NCBI RefSeq assembly: GCF_913063105.1
Contig: NZ_CAJXYQ010000007.1
Location: 186,001 to 250,000, forward strand
Reading direction: 5' to 3'
DNA from: an uncultured Draconibacterium sp.
GTDB taxonomy: Bacteria > Bacteroidota > Bacteroidia > Bacteroidales > Prolixibacteraceae
DNA: 64,000 nucleotides
The stretch's first letter is position 1. The number at the start of each line of letters is the position of its first letter. Position numbers and translations under genes: made by a program. Of this stretch, positions 46,689-55,602 are shown in pieces. The notes beneath the pieces were generated by a model that had not been told where the DNA came from, ran no database searches, and saw only the letters and a list, made by a program, of their open reading frames with translations.

Positions 46689-46874
46689 ATGAAAGGTAAC
46701 GTAGGCTCGGTTGACAGGTTATTACGAATTATAGTTGGTTTATTAATTGCCATTGTTGGTGCAATATTCGACAGCTGGTGGGGATTAATTGGCATTGTTC
46801 CTTTAGCCACCGGACTATTTCGGTTTTGCCCGCTTTATTTGCCCTTAAAAATATCAACACTGAAAAAGGACTAA
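46689..46874 (+). CDS. DUF2892 small membrane protein
   Basis: A 61-residue protein with the DUF2892 pattern: N-terminal GNVGSVDRLLRIIVGLLIA, two TM helices, and GLFRFCPLYLPL near the end. In other proteins this domain is fused to a rhodanese (YgaP). Here it is free-standing. Its function is unknown, possibly linked to sulfur metabolism. Confidence 0.8.
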   Translation: MKGNVGSVDRLLRIIVGLLIAIVGAIFDSWWGLIGIVPLATGLFRFCPLYLPLKISTLKKD

Positions 46875-47128
46875 ACCATTTTAGCCTCTTCGACAGCAGA
46901 AATTAGTTATCTTCAGCCCCTTGTTGTTGCCAATCAATCTGCTTACCATTGAGAGATCATTGGTTTAGATTTAGTTTATTTCATATTTCTTCATATGCTG
47001 GTTTTCTTCAAAATTTAATTTACATTCAAGGCTATTTGTAATTCATACAGTATCTATTATTTTTACCGCTAACTTTAGGTAATTAATGCTGTTTTAACCA
47101 AATTTGAAAACTAATAAACTAAAGAGCT

Positions 47129-49723
47129 ATGATTGCAATTATCCGCTGGCCTATCCTGGCCACTTTTGCACTGCTGATATTAGCAGCTTGCACTACCAAC
47201 CAAGCCGAACCAAACCTAATGATACAAAAAGAAATTAACACCAACTGGACGTTTAACCAGGTTGGACAAAACGAATGGCTGCCCGCCACTGTTCCGGGTA
47301 CGGTGCATACCGACCTGCTGGCCAACAAAAAAATTGAAGACCCCTTTTACCGCTTAAACGAGCACGACTTACAATGGATTGACAAAGAAGACTGGGAATA
47401 TAAAACTACCTTAACAGTTGAAGCAGCACTCCTAAAAATGGATCGCGTTGAGTTGGATTTTAAAGGCCTCGACACCTATGCTGATGTGATGCTAAACGGT
47501 CAGCAAATTGCCAGCACCGATAACATGTTTCGCGAATATACCATCAATGCCAAAAAGGTTTTAAAACCAGGCGATAACGAATTGCACATTGTTTTTCGCT
47601 CGCCCATTACCGAAGGCATAAAAAAATACGACGCACAGGGATACGTAATTCCGGTTTCGGATAACGACCTTGCAAAAATTGGACAGGTTGAAGGCGACAA
47701 ACAAGTGAGTATTTACACCCGAAAAGCCGGTTACCATTTTGGGTGGGATTGGGGGCCACGACTGGTAACCAGCGGAATTTGGCGTCCCGTTTTCCTGAAT
47801 GCCTGGGATGAAGCAAAAATTGAAAACCTACAGATTGTTCAGCAAGAAGTTTCTGAGGAAAAAGCAAGCTTTACGGCCATTTTTGAAGTTGATGCCGCTA
47901 AAAAAGGCAAGGCTCAAATTTCAATCAAAAACGACGACTTACAGCTTGCCAGCAAAGCAATAAACTTAGTGGAAGGAATTAAAACCTACAGTGTTGATTT
48001 TGAAATTGAGAATCCAAAATTGTGGTGGACCATTGGACTGGGCGAACCACACTTGTACAATATCGAGGGTACACTTCTTGCTGATGAAAGAACAAGCACT
48101 AAAAACACCCGGATTGGTATTAGAACATTGGAGTTGGTGCGCGAAAAAGACAAACATGGTACCTCGTTCTATTTTAAACTAAATGGGCACCCTGTATTTA
48201 TGAAAGGAGCAAACTACATCCCCAACGATGTATTTTTGCCTCGGGTAACCGAAGAAAATTACCGCACCGTTGTTGAAACAGCAAAAAACTCGAACAATAA
48301 TATGCTTCGGATTTGGGGTGGTGGAATTTACGAAAACGACCTTTTTTACGAACTTTGCGACGAAGCCGGAATACTGATTTGGCAAGATTTTATGTTTGCC
48401 TGTGCCATGTTTCCGGGCGATGAGGCTTTTCTGGACAATGTGCGCCACGAAGCCATTGACAACGTAAAACGCCTGCGCAACCACCCCAGTATTGCTATGT
48501 GGTGTGGCAACAACGAAATACTTGCCGCCTGGAAAGGCTGGGGCTGGGAAAATGCCGAACGTGCAAAAAGCGAAGAAAACGCTGATAAAATATGGCAGGC
48601 TTATGTAGATATTTTTCATAAAACCCTGCCCGATGTGGTAAAAGAATTCGATCCGCAGCGCAGTTACTGGGCTTCAAGCCCTTCGTCGGGCATGGGCGTT
48701 CCGGCCGACCTGGTTAACGGCGACGAACACTACTGGGGCGTTTGGTGGGGAAAAGAACCTTTTGAGACTTACGCCACCCATTTGCCCCGTTTTATGAGTG
48801 AATATGGTTTTCAGTCGTTTCCGGAAATTGCAAGCGTACGCAAATACGCCACCCCTGAAGATTACGATATTTTTTCGGAGGTGATGAAATCGCACCAGCG
48901 CTCGTCGATTGGCAACGGCACCATCGAGTATTACATGCTGAAAGAATATAAAAAACCAAAAGATTTTGAATCGTTTCTTTACGTAAACCATGTACTGCAG
49001 GCCGAAGGAATTAAATTCGGACTGGAAGGACACCGCCGCGCCATGCCTTTCTGTATGGGCAGCTTGTACTGGCAAATTAACGATTGCTGGCCGGTTGCCT
49101 CGTGGAGCTCAACCGATTATTACCAAAAATGGAAAGCCCTGCAATATTACGTAAAAAAAGGATTTAGCCAGGTTTTGGTTAGCCCTTACGAAGAAGGAAT
49201 AAAATACAAAGTGGGCATTGTAAACGATCGCCTGGAACCACTGCATGCCGAACTACGTATGCGCATGGTTGATTTTAGCGGGCAGGTAATTTGGGAAGAG
49301 GCGCACCTGGTAGATATCCCCGCCAACTCAAGCGACGATTATTTTGATGTGAATAAAAACGAATGGCGCTATAAATATCGAAAACAGCTTAAAAATGTAG
49401 TATTTACCGCCGAACTAATCTCAAACGGACAGATAATTTCTAAAAACAACTATTACTTTTTACCCTTTAAAAACTTAAACGTACCGGAACCGCAAATAGA
49501 ATACGCTATTTCAAAAGCTGAAAATGGTTTCGATATTGCCTTAAAAACCGACAAACTGGCTAAAAATGTTTACCTGCAGATTGAAGATGAAGAGGGCTTC
49601 TTTTCTGATAATTATTTCGACCTCGTACCCAACGAAAAAGCTACTATTCACTTAAAAACTATAATTTCAGAAGAGAAACTGAATGAAGTATTAAGCATCC
49701 GTACGCTGGATGATGCATTTTAA
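47129..49723 (+). CDS. Beta-mannosidase, GH2 lipoprotein
   Basis: An 864-residue glycoside hydrolase family 2 enzyme with lipobox Cys21 (LILAAC), so surface- or periplasm-anchored. It has the sugar-binding N-domain, an immunoglobulin-like domain and the TIM barrel with acid/base E463 (MWCGNNE) and nucleophile E558 (FMSEYGFQS). The sequence HFGWDWGPRLVTSGIW is a beta-mannosidase hallmark. It likely removes terminal beta-mannose from glycans. There is no neighbouring SusC/D or other CAZyme. Confidence 0.92.
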   Translation: MIAIIRWPILATFALLILAACTTNQAEPNLMIQKEINTNWTFNQVGQNEWLPATVPGTVHTDLLANKKIEDPFYRLNEHDLQWIDKEDWEYKTTLTVEAALLKMDRVELDFKGLDTYADVMLNGQQIASTDNMFREYTINAKKVLKPGDNELHIVFRSPITEGIKKYDAQGYVIPVSDNDLAKIGQVEGDKQVSIYTRKAGYHFGWDWGPRLVTSGIWRPVFLNAWDEAKIENLQIVQQEVSEEKASFTAIFEVDAAKKGKAQISIKNDDLQLASKAINLVEGIKTYSVDFEIENPKLWWTIGLGEPHLYNIEGTLLADERTSTKNTRIGIRTLELVREKDKHGTSFYFKLNGHPVFMKGANYIPNDVFLPRVTEENYRTVVETAKNSNNNMLRIWGGGIYENDLFYELCDEAGILIWQDFMFACAMFPGDEAFLDNVRHEAIDNVKRLRNHPSIAMWCGNNEILAAWKGWGWENAERAKSEENADKIWQAYVDIFHKTLPDVVKEFDPQRSYWASSPSSGMGVPADLVNGDEHYWGVWWGKEPFETYATHLPRFMSEYGFQSFPEIASVRKYATPEDYDIFSEVMKSHQRSSIGNGTIEYYMLKEYKKPKDFESFLYVNHVLQAEGIKFGLEGHRRAMPFCMGSLYWQINDCWPVASWSSTDYYQKWKALQYYVKKGFSQVLVSPYEEGIKYKVGIVNDRLEPLHAELRMRMVDFSGQVIWEEAHLVDIPANSSDDYFDVNKNEWRYKYRKQLKNVVFTAELISNGQIISKNNYYFLPFKNLNVPEPQIEYAISKAENGFDIALKTDKLAKNVYLQIEDEEGFFSDNYFDLVPNEKATIHLKTIISEEKLNEVLSIRTLDDAF

Positions 49724-49728
49724 TCCTT

Positions 49729-49781
49729 CAACGCACAGGATGTTCACCAGGTATTTGTCTTGCTGACCATCCTGTGTGTTG
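49729..49781 (+). terminator. Hairpin after the GH2 gene
   Basis: CAACGCACAGGATG / CATCCTGTGTGTTG, a 14-bp stem with one wobble and a 25-nt loop. The T-run after it is weak, so it may be a terminator or an mRNA-stabilising hairpin. Confidence 0.5.
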
Positions 49782-49854
49782 TTGACAGTTTGCTGTTTAA
49801 AACATAAGCTAATCCCCATTTTAATTCCCGGCAAAATTCTGCAATTTTAAACGC

Positions 49855-50385
49855 ATGATTAACTTTCTTTTTGTACTCTTATTTTCTTTCTGGTCTGTTT
49901 TTTACGGACGTCCTGCCTCAAACACCGAGGTTTATCTCGATAAGGGAGGTCAGCTCATTGCATTTCAGGCTACCGGCGAAAAAGGAAAAGTACATTTTAA
50001 ATACCTGGACCAGGGCAGCTATCGACTATCGCTGGTATTTCCGCAACAGGAAGGTAAATACATAAAGGAAAAAACACGGCACGAAAGTATGACCAAAGCC
50101 ACTTACAACGCAAAAAACAGGGTGTACTACTACCAGGGCTCCGAAGGTTTTTTTGCCATTAAATTCACCGGAATTTCAGGTGTTAAAAGCCAAAATTTTG
50201 CGGCAATTTTTAAGGAAGAACGCGAGGAGGAAGACAAATACAACGTGATAGCCGAGTTTGGCATTCATAAAAACTGTGGTTCAATCGGTGTTTTTGTTGA
50301 GGCCATAACTGCAGCGCAGTTTAAAAAAGCTGCCGATAAAATTGGCCAGGATATTTCTACCCAATCCATACGGGGCATTAACTAG
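49855..50385 (+). CDS. Secreted protein of unknown function
   Basis: A 176-residue protein with a short signal-like N-terminus (MINFLFVLLFSFWSVFYG). It is followed by a beta-rich segment (TEVYLDKGGQLIAFQATGEKGKVHFKYLDQGSYRLSLVF) that resembles a small Cna-B/transthyretin-like fold; the second half is mixed. There is one Cys, in KNCGSIGV. I recognise no family. It is a single gene between the GH2 hairpin and the kbl terminator. The N-terminus may be a membrane anchor instead of a cleaved signal. Confidence 0.6.
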   Translation: MINFLFVLLFSFWSVFYGRPASNTEVYLDKGGQLIAFQATGEKGKVHFKYLDQGSYRLSLVFPQQEGKYIKEKTRHESMTKATYNAKNRVYYYQGSEGFFAIKFTGISGVKSQNFAAIFKEEREEEDKYNVIAEFGIHKNCGSIGVFVEAITAAQFKKAADKIGQDISTQSIRGIN

Positions 50386-50423
50386 AAATGCCATCCGCAA
50401 AAATGATGCGAATGGCATTTTTA
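50386..50423. terminator. Bidirectional terminator before kbl
   Basis: AAATGCCATCCGCA / TGCGAATGGCATTT with one mismatch, T-rich on both flanks, between two convergent genes. Confidence 0.8.
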
Positions 50424-50442
50424 TTTACAAATTGAACATTGG

Positions 50443-51630
50443 TTAGATAATTCCAAGTTCCTTACCCACTTTAATAAAAGCATCCACTGCACGGTCAATT
50501 TCTTCCGGCGAATGCGCTGCCGACAGCTGCACACGAATTCGTGCTTTTCCGCGAGGTACCACCGGAAAACAGAAACCAATTACATAAACGCCTTCCTTCA
50601 ATAACGCGTCGGCAAATTTAATAGCCAAAGGTTCGTCGTAAACCATAACCGGCACAATGGCCGTATCGCCTTTTACCAGATCAAAACCGGCAGCCTCCAT
50701 TTTTGTACGAAAATGTGTGGCATTGGCCATTGTTTTTGCAGGCAAATCGGCTCCTCCCGAAAGCATTTCAATAACCTTAAGTGTGGCTCCTACGGTTGCC
50801 GGAGCCAGGGTGTTTGAAAACAGATACGGGCGCGAACGCTGGCGCAACATATCAATTATTTCGCGACGGCCCGATGTACAACCGCCATTTCCTCCGCCCA
50901 TTGCTTTTCCAAACGTGGTGGTAATAATATCAATCTCACCCAGCAAATCGTAATGCTCTGCCGTACCACGGCCTGTTTTTCCAATATAACCGGTTGCATG
51001 CGAATCGTCAACCATTACCAGGGCGTCGTATTTTTTTGCCAGTTTTACAATGTCGGGAAGTTTGGCAATATCGCCGTCCATCGAAAAAACACCGTCGGTA
51101 ACAATCAAGCGGTATTTTGCACCCGAAGCATCTTTCAAACACTGCTCCAGTTCTGCCATATCCGAATGTTTATAACGGAAGCGTTGCGCTTTACACAAAC
51201 GTACGCCATCAATTATCGATGCATGGTTTAACTCATCCGAAATAATTGCCGATTCGGCTCCCAGAAGTGGTTCAAAAACACCGCCATTGGCATCAAAACA
51301 CGCACAATACAGTATGGTATCCTCCGTGCCCAAAAATTCCGAAACTTTTTCTTCCAATTGTTTATGTATTGACTGTGTTCCGCAAATAAAACGCACTGAA
51401 GAAAGGCCAAATCCCCAGTCGTTCATAATATCCTGAGCGGCTTTAACTACTTCGGGATTATTGGCTAAGCCCAGGTAGTTATTAGCACAAAAATTTAAAA
51501 CCGATTCTCCGGTAGCCACAGAAATGGCCGAACTTTGCGAAGAAGTAATAATGCGCTCAGTTTTATAAAGACCTTGTTCTTTTAGCTCCTCGAGTTTATT
51601 TCTCAGATCATTTTTAATTTTTCCGTACAT
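50443..51630 (-). CDS. kbl: Glycine C-acetyltransferase (2-amino-3-ketobutyrate CoA ligase)
   Basis: A 395-residue PLP enzyme of the alpha-oxoamine synthase family that interconverts glycine plus acetyl-CoA and 2-amino-3-ketobutyrate (threonine degradation). DDSHATGYIGKTGRGTAEHY and the PLP-Lys motif TFGKAMGG are seen. I chose the ATG at 51630 (MYGKIKNDLR); an extension to a TTG at 51660 would lie in a promoter-like CAAAGTAA (TTACTTTG on the minus strand). The dehydrogenase tdh is not adjacent, so serine palmitoyl-type relatives are a weak alternative. Confidence 0.88.
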   Translation of the reverse strand: MYGKIKNDLRNKLEELKEQGLYKTERIITSSQSSAISVATGESVLNFCANNYLGLANNPEVVKAAQDIMNDWGFGLSSVRFICGTQSIHKQLEEKVSEFLGTEDTILYCACFDANGGVFEPLLGAESAIISDELNHASIIDGVRLCKAQRFRYKHSDMAELEQCLKDASGAKYRLIVTDGVFSMDGDIAKLPDIVKLAKKYDALVMVDDSHATGYIGKTGRGTAEHYDLLGEIDIITTTFGKAMGGGNGGCTSGRREIIDMLRQRSRPYLFSNTLAPATVGATLKVIEMLSGGADLPAKTMANATHFRTKMEAAGFDLVKGDTAIVPVMVYDEPLAIKFADALLKEGVYVIGFCFPVVPRGKARIRVQLSAAHSPEEIDRAVDAFIKVGKELGII

Positions 51631-51756
51631 GCTTTTAATTGTTAGTTTAACGCTATACAAAGTAATGGAAACCTGTAAAATTAAACATTGATAAAAGACA
51701 GAATTTTATAAACATCTAATCTGATATCCAATAAGAAGGCGTTCTGCAAATTCTTC

Positions 51757-51764
51757 TATCTTTG
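51757..51764 (+). promoter_or_regulatory. Candidate -7 element for gltX
   Basis: TATCTTTG matches TAnnTTTG, 27 bp before the gltX start. Confidence 0.5.
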
Positions 51765-51791
51765 CACAAAAAATAGCGAAAAAACGACAGA

Positions 51792-53318
51792 ATGAGTGAC
51801 AAAAAAGTACGGGTACGATTTGCCCCAAGCCCAACCGGCCCTTTACACATGGGCGGAGTGCGAACAGCCTTATTTAATTACCTGTTTGCCAAAAAACATG
51901 GAGGCGAATTTATACTCCGCATTGAAGATACCGACCAGACCCGTTTTGTTCCGGGGGCTGAGGAATACATTATTGAAAGCTTGAACTGGTGCGGATTAAC
52001 TCCGGTTGAAGGCCCGGGAATTGGAGGAAAATTTGGCCCTTACCGCCAAAGCGAAAGAAAAGAATTGTATAAAAAATATGCCGATAAGCTGGTGGAAAGC
52101 GGCTGGGCATATTATGCTTTTGATACACCCGAAGAAATAGAGGCCTTGCGCAAAGATGCCGAAGCCAATAAGGAAACCTTTTCGTATGGAATTGGTACCC
52201 GCGAGCAACTGAATAATTCGCTCAAGCTATCAAACGAAGAGGTTCAGCAAAAAATTGAAGCTGGCGAGGCTTATGTTATTCGTTTTAAAATGCCTGAAAA
52301 TACTGATGTTTCGGAAGATGACCTGATTCGAGGCAAAGTAACCTTTAACACCACCAAAAGCCTCGATGACAAAGTATTGTTTAAGTCGGATGGTATGCCA
52401 ACTTACCACCTGGCCAACGTGGTTGACGATCACCTGATGGAGATTTCGCACGTTATTCGCGGGGAAGAATGGTTGCCATCGATGCCACTGCACGTGCTGT
52501 TGTATAAAGCCCTGGGCTGGGAAGACACCAAGCCACGTTTTGCGCACCTGCCCTTAATTTTAAAGCCGGTTGGAAAAGGCAAATTAAGCAAACGCGATGG
52601 CGACAAAATGGGATTTCCGGTTTTTCCATTGCAATGGACCGATCCGAAAACCGGCGATGTATCGCGCGGCTATCGTGAAGATGGTTATTTCCCTGAAGCT
52701 TTTATAAACCTGCTGGCTTTACTGGGCTGGAACCCGGGAACAGAGCAGGAATTTTTTACTCTGGAGGAACTGGGGGAAATTTTTAGCCTTGAGCGCGTAG
52801 TAAAATCAGGCTCTCGTTTTGATCCGGAAAAGGCAAAGTGGTTTAATAAGCACTATTTCCAGCAAAAACCGGTTGACGAACTGGCCACTTTATTTACGCC
52901 GGTTTTAAAAGAAAAAGGCATTGATGCCCCTGCCGAAAAAATAAATGCTGTGGTGGCAGAAATTAAGGAACGCTGTGAATTTGTTTCGGATATTTGGGAG
53001 CAAAGCAGCTACTTTTTTGTTGCTCCAAACGAGTACGATGCCAAAACAGTAAAAAAACGCTGGAAAGAAGATACTCCTGCAAAACTCAGCGAAATTGCCG
53101 GCATTTTTGAGAAAGTTAAGGACTGGAATGCCAATTCGATAAAAGATTCTTTTTCGGCTTTTATGAATCAGAAAGAATGGGGATTTGGAGTGGTAATGAA
53201 TCCATTGCGACTGGCATTGGTTGGAGGAAACTTAGGTCCGGATTTGTTTGTAATTTGTGAATTGCTGGGAAAAGATGAAAGTATAGGCCGAATAAAAGCG
53301 GCCATTGAAAAAATATAG
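51792..53318 (+). CDS. gltX: Glutamyl-tRNA synthetase
   Basis: A 508-residue class I synthetase charging tRNA-Glu. The N-terminal HIGH-type motif is PSPTGPLHMGG, and KMSKS is represented by KLSKRDGDK. It has the FDPEKAKWFNKHYFQQ stretch at the start of the anticodon-binding part. Length is normal. It is a single-gene unit; a terminator follows, shared with the convergent small-protein gene. Confidence 0.96.
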   Translation: MSDKKVRVRFAPSPTGPLHMGGVRTALFNYLFAKKHGGEFILRIEDTDQTRFVPGAEEYIIESLNWCGLTPVEGPGIGGKFGPYRQSERKELYKKYADKLVESGWAYYAFDTPEEIEALRKDAEANKETFSYGIGTREQLNNSLKLSNEEVQQKIEAGEAYVIRFKMPENTDVSEDDLIRGKVTFNTTKSLDDKVLFKSDGMPTYHLANVVDDHLMEISHVIRGEEWLPSMPLHVLLYKALGWEDTKPRFAHLPLILKPVGKGKLSKRDGDKMGFPVFPLQWTDPKTGDVSRGYREDGYFPEAFINLLALLGWNPGTEQEFFTLEELGEIFSLERVVKSGSRFDPEKAKWFNKHYFQQKPVDELATLFTPVLKEKGIDAPAEKINAVVAEIKERCEFVSDIWEQSSYFFVAPNEYDAKTVKKRWKEDTPAKLSEIAGIFEKVKDWNANSIKDSFSAFMNQKEWGFGVVMNPLRLALVGGNLGPDLFVICELLGKDESIGRIKAAIEKI

Positions 53319-53331
53319 AATTAGTAACAAC

Positions 53332-53360
53332 AAAAAAACCGGTTCGAAGCCGGTTTTTTT
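53332..53360. terminator. Bidirectional terminator, gltX / five-gene operon
   Basis: AAAACCGG / CCGGTTTT with a 7-nt loop and A/T tracts on both sides. It ends gltX and, on the minus strand, the operon that starts at 59395. Confidence 0.85.
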
Positions 53361-53387
53361 GTAATCAAACTTTAAGTCTAAACTTAA

Positions 53388-53642
53388 TTACTTTTTCTTT
53401 TTCTTCATGAAAAAGAATACAGCTGCAGCAATAACCACCACTGCCACAACAATAATAATTACCGTTGAATTTGAACCTGATGATTGTTCAACTCCAGAAA
53501 GTAAATCTTCGTCCATGTACGAACTGTCCTGAGCACCCAAATTATCAATATAGGTACCTTCATCTTGTGCCTTTACTAACAGGCTTGGTAAACTCATAAT
53601 AAACAATCCGATCATTGCAATTACTCTTTTCATTTTTCTCAA
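53388..53642 (-). CDS. Small two-helix membrane protein of unknown function
   Basis: An 84-residue protein with a signal-like helix (about 4-24, ending VKAQ), a short acidic segment, a Ser-rich linker, a second hydrophobic helix (about 60-78, TVIIIVVAVVVIAAAVFFF) and a poly-Lys tail. The topology resembles a secreted protein with a C-terminal membrane anchor facing the cytoplasm. It is the last gene of the five-gene minus-strand operon, 16 bp after the GT-C gene. No family recognised. Confidence 0.65.
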   Translation of the reverse strand: MRKMKRVIAMIGLFIMSLPSLLVKAQDEGTYIDNLGAQDSSYMDEDLLSGVEQSSGSNSTVIIIVVAVVVIAAAVFFFMKKKKK

Positions 53643-53658
53643 TTTTTAATTTTACTAC

Positions 53659-55602
53659 TTATTTATTCAATTTTTGTTGTACGCTACTTAACAGCTCATT
53701 GGCATTTTTATACCGTGGGTTTACAGCAATTAGCTGCTGCAGTACCTCGTAGCTATGCTTATATTCTTCCAAATCAAAATACATTTGTGCTTCAAGCAAA
53801 TAAAACGGTTCGTAATACGGATGTATTGTACGGCCCTTTCTTAGCAATTCCCGAACTTCCCCGTATGCTCCATTAGCCAGTTTTAAATTTGCCAAATTTA
53901 CAAACATCCAGATATTATTTGGGTCAGTTGCCAGTTCCTTTTTCATCAAAATTTCTGCTTCTTCCCATTTTCGCGTTTTTAGCAATTCAATGGCACGTAA
54001 ATCATTTTTTGTATTTCGTTTTATTACTACAGCCAGCGGATTACCTTTGTGGTAAAAGGTTTTAACAATTTGCGTCGATTGCCAGGTATCGTTCTTCAGC
54101 AGGTAGGGATGAATGTAATTTACACCAAACAAGGCATAGTCCCAATCTACCGAGCTACGTTCAAGGTAACGGGTGTACTGAAAATCGACATTTAAAACCC
54201 GATTAAAATAATTGGGTAACTGACAGTTCATGGCCACCACAACCTGGCTGGTATCAATGGTTGCCAGCAAATAGTCGCTGGCTTCTTTCATTCCATGAAA
54301 ATAGTAGTCGTACTCGTAATTGCCCCATGCAGCTTTATTTCCACCTGAAACAGCATTAAAGTAGACATAATCAACCGGAAAAGTTTTTGCCTGATGTTGC
54401 AAAGGCAGCAGCATAAGAACAAAAAATGCAGCTACAGCAGGGATTTTTATTCCCCTTTTCAGCTGCGATTGCCAAAATGAAAATAGGCCATTAACAGCCA
54501 AAATAACCATTAAGGGCACCGTAAATAGCATCTGTCGTACTCCGCTGTACAGATTCGAGCCGATAATCATAACATAAACCAGTGGAAAAAGGAATGTAAA
54601 AAAGACGAACAACTCAATAATGAGTTGTTCGCTTAACGGTTTAGAAAACTTATAGGTTAAAAAGGCTATAAAGTAAAGCAACCCCAGCAAAACAAATTCT
54701 GGTGTTGATAATAAAATCCATTTAATAAGATAGCTCCATGGGAGCGAGGTGCTCCAGAAAACTTCGCCTTCAAAAATCTGTTTAATACTTACCTTGTAGT
54801 GCTCCATCACCGACAAGCTTTCAAGCGGATGGCGCACCACGTCCTGCAAGGCATAGGGCCAGAATAATAGCCCAAGGAAATAACCTGTAAGTACTATTAC
54901 AATTCCCTGGCCCATTAACCTTACAAAACAAGGTTTAGTTGAAACGATATACTTAAGTAAAAAAGGCTTCGAAACAAGAACCACCAAGTACCCAAATACC
55001 AAATAGGCAAATAGGATTAAACCGCCAATACGCACCGAACAGGTGAAAGCAATGGCCAGTGCCAAGCCAACGGTTGTTTTCCACCCGGGTTTTGGCAGTT
55101 GTTTTAAATATTTTATGATGAAATAAATTCCGGCGACGTAACCACTCGCAAACGGAATATCTTTTAAATTTCCAAAAGCCTGACCAAATAAACGCGGTGT
55201 CAGCAGCAACGATAACACAATGGTTGCAGCCACCCAAAACGAGTTACTGATTTCTTTTCCGAGCAAACCGGCAAATAACAACAATAAAAAGAAAAATAGG
55301 GCACCCGTAAAATGACGCGTTAAAAATTCGTTGTCGTTAGCAAATACCCGGTTAACCAGGGCTGTAAAATTATCAACCGATTGCCCGTAGTATTTTAAAT
55401 TCGTTACAGGAGTATCGAGGCACGATGCATCTTTGCCACCAGTAAAATACCAGTTTACCACCTGCTTTGCATGCGGATAGTGTAACATTTCGTCGACATT
55501 AACAGCAGCCTTTGGGGCAAGCAGCGCCAAAACTACAGCTGCCAGCAACAGACTTGAACGAAACCCGTTTTCTGCAGATAATATGTCGACAAACTTACTC
55601 AT
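53659..55602 (-). CDS. Multi-pass GT-C-like glycosyltransferase with C-terminal TPR
   Basis: A 647-residue membrane protein with about 11 TM helices. The N-terminal luminal loop carries an acidic stretch near NVDEMLHYPHAKQ, as in GT39/ArnT-like GT-C enzymes that use polyprenyl-phosphate sugars. The last about 110 residues are TPR-like (ELLKTRKWEEAEILMKKELATDPNN). It probably transfers a sugar from a lipid donor to an acceptor in the periplasm. It overlaps the preceding GT2 gene by 8 bp, suggesting a donor-synthase/transferase pair. Confidence 0.75.
   Translation of the reverse strand: MSKFVDILSAENGFRSSLLLAAVVLALLAPKAAVNVDEMLHYPHAKQVVNWYFTGGKDASCLDTPVTNLKYYGQSVDNFTALVNRVFANDNEFLTRHFTGALFFFLLLLFAGLLGKEISNSFWVAATIVLSLLLTPRLFGQAFGNLKDIPFASGYVAGIYFIIKYLKQLPKPGWKTTVGLALAIAFTCSVRIGGLILFAYLVFGYLVVLVSKPFLLKYIVSTKPCFVRLMGQGIVIVLTGYFLGLLFWPYALQDVVRHPLESLSVMEHYKVSIKQIFEGEVFWSTSLPWSYLIKWILLSTPEFVLLGLLYFIAFLTYKFSKPLSEQLIIELFVFFTFLFPLVYVMIIGSNLYSGVRQMLFTVPLMVILAVNGLFSFWQSQLKRGIKIPAVAAFFVLMLLPLQHQAKTFPVDYVYFNAVSGGNKAAWGNYEYDYYFHGMKEASDYLLATIDTSQVVVAMNCQLPNYFNRVLNVDFQYTRYLERSSVDWDYALFGVNYIHPYLLKNDTWQSTQIVKTFYHKGNPLAVVIKRNTKNDLRAIELLKTRKWEEAEILMKKELATDPNNIWMFVNLANLKLANGAYGEVRELLRKGRTIHPYYEPFYLLEAQMYFDLEEYKHSYEVLQQLIAVNPRYKNANELLSSVQQKLNK

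Noticed and set aside
51631-51660. Longer kbl start at a TTG codon
   Set aside because: It would start inside a promoter-like element, and the ATG at 51630 gives the family N-terminus.
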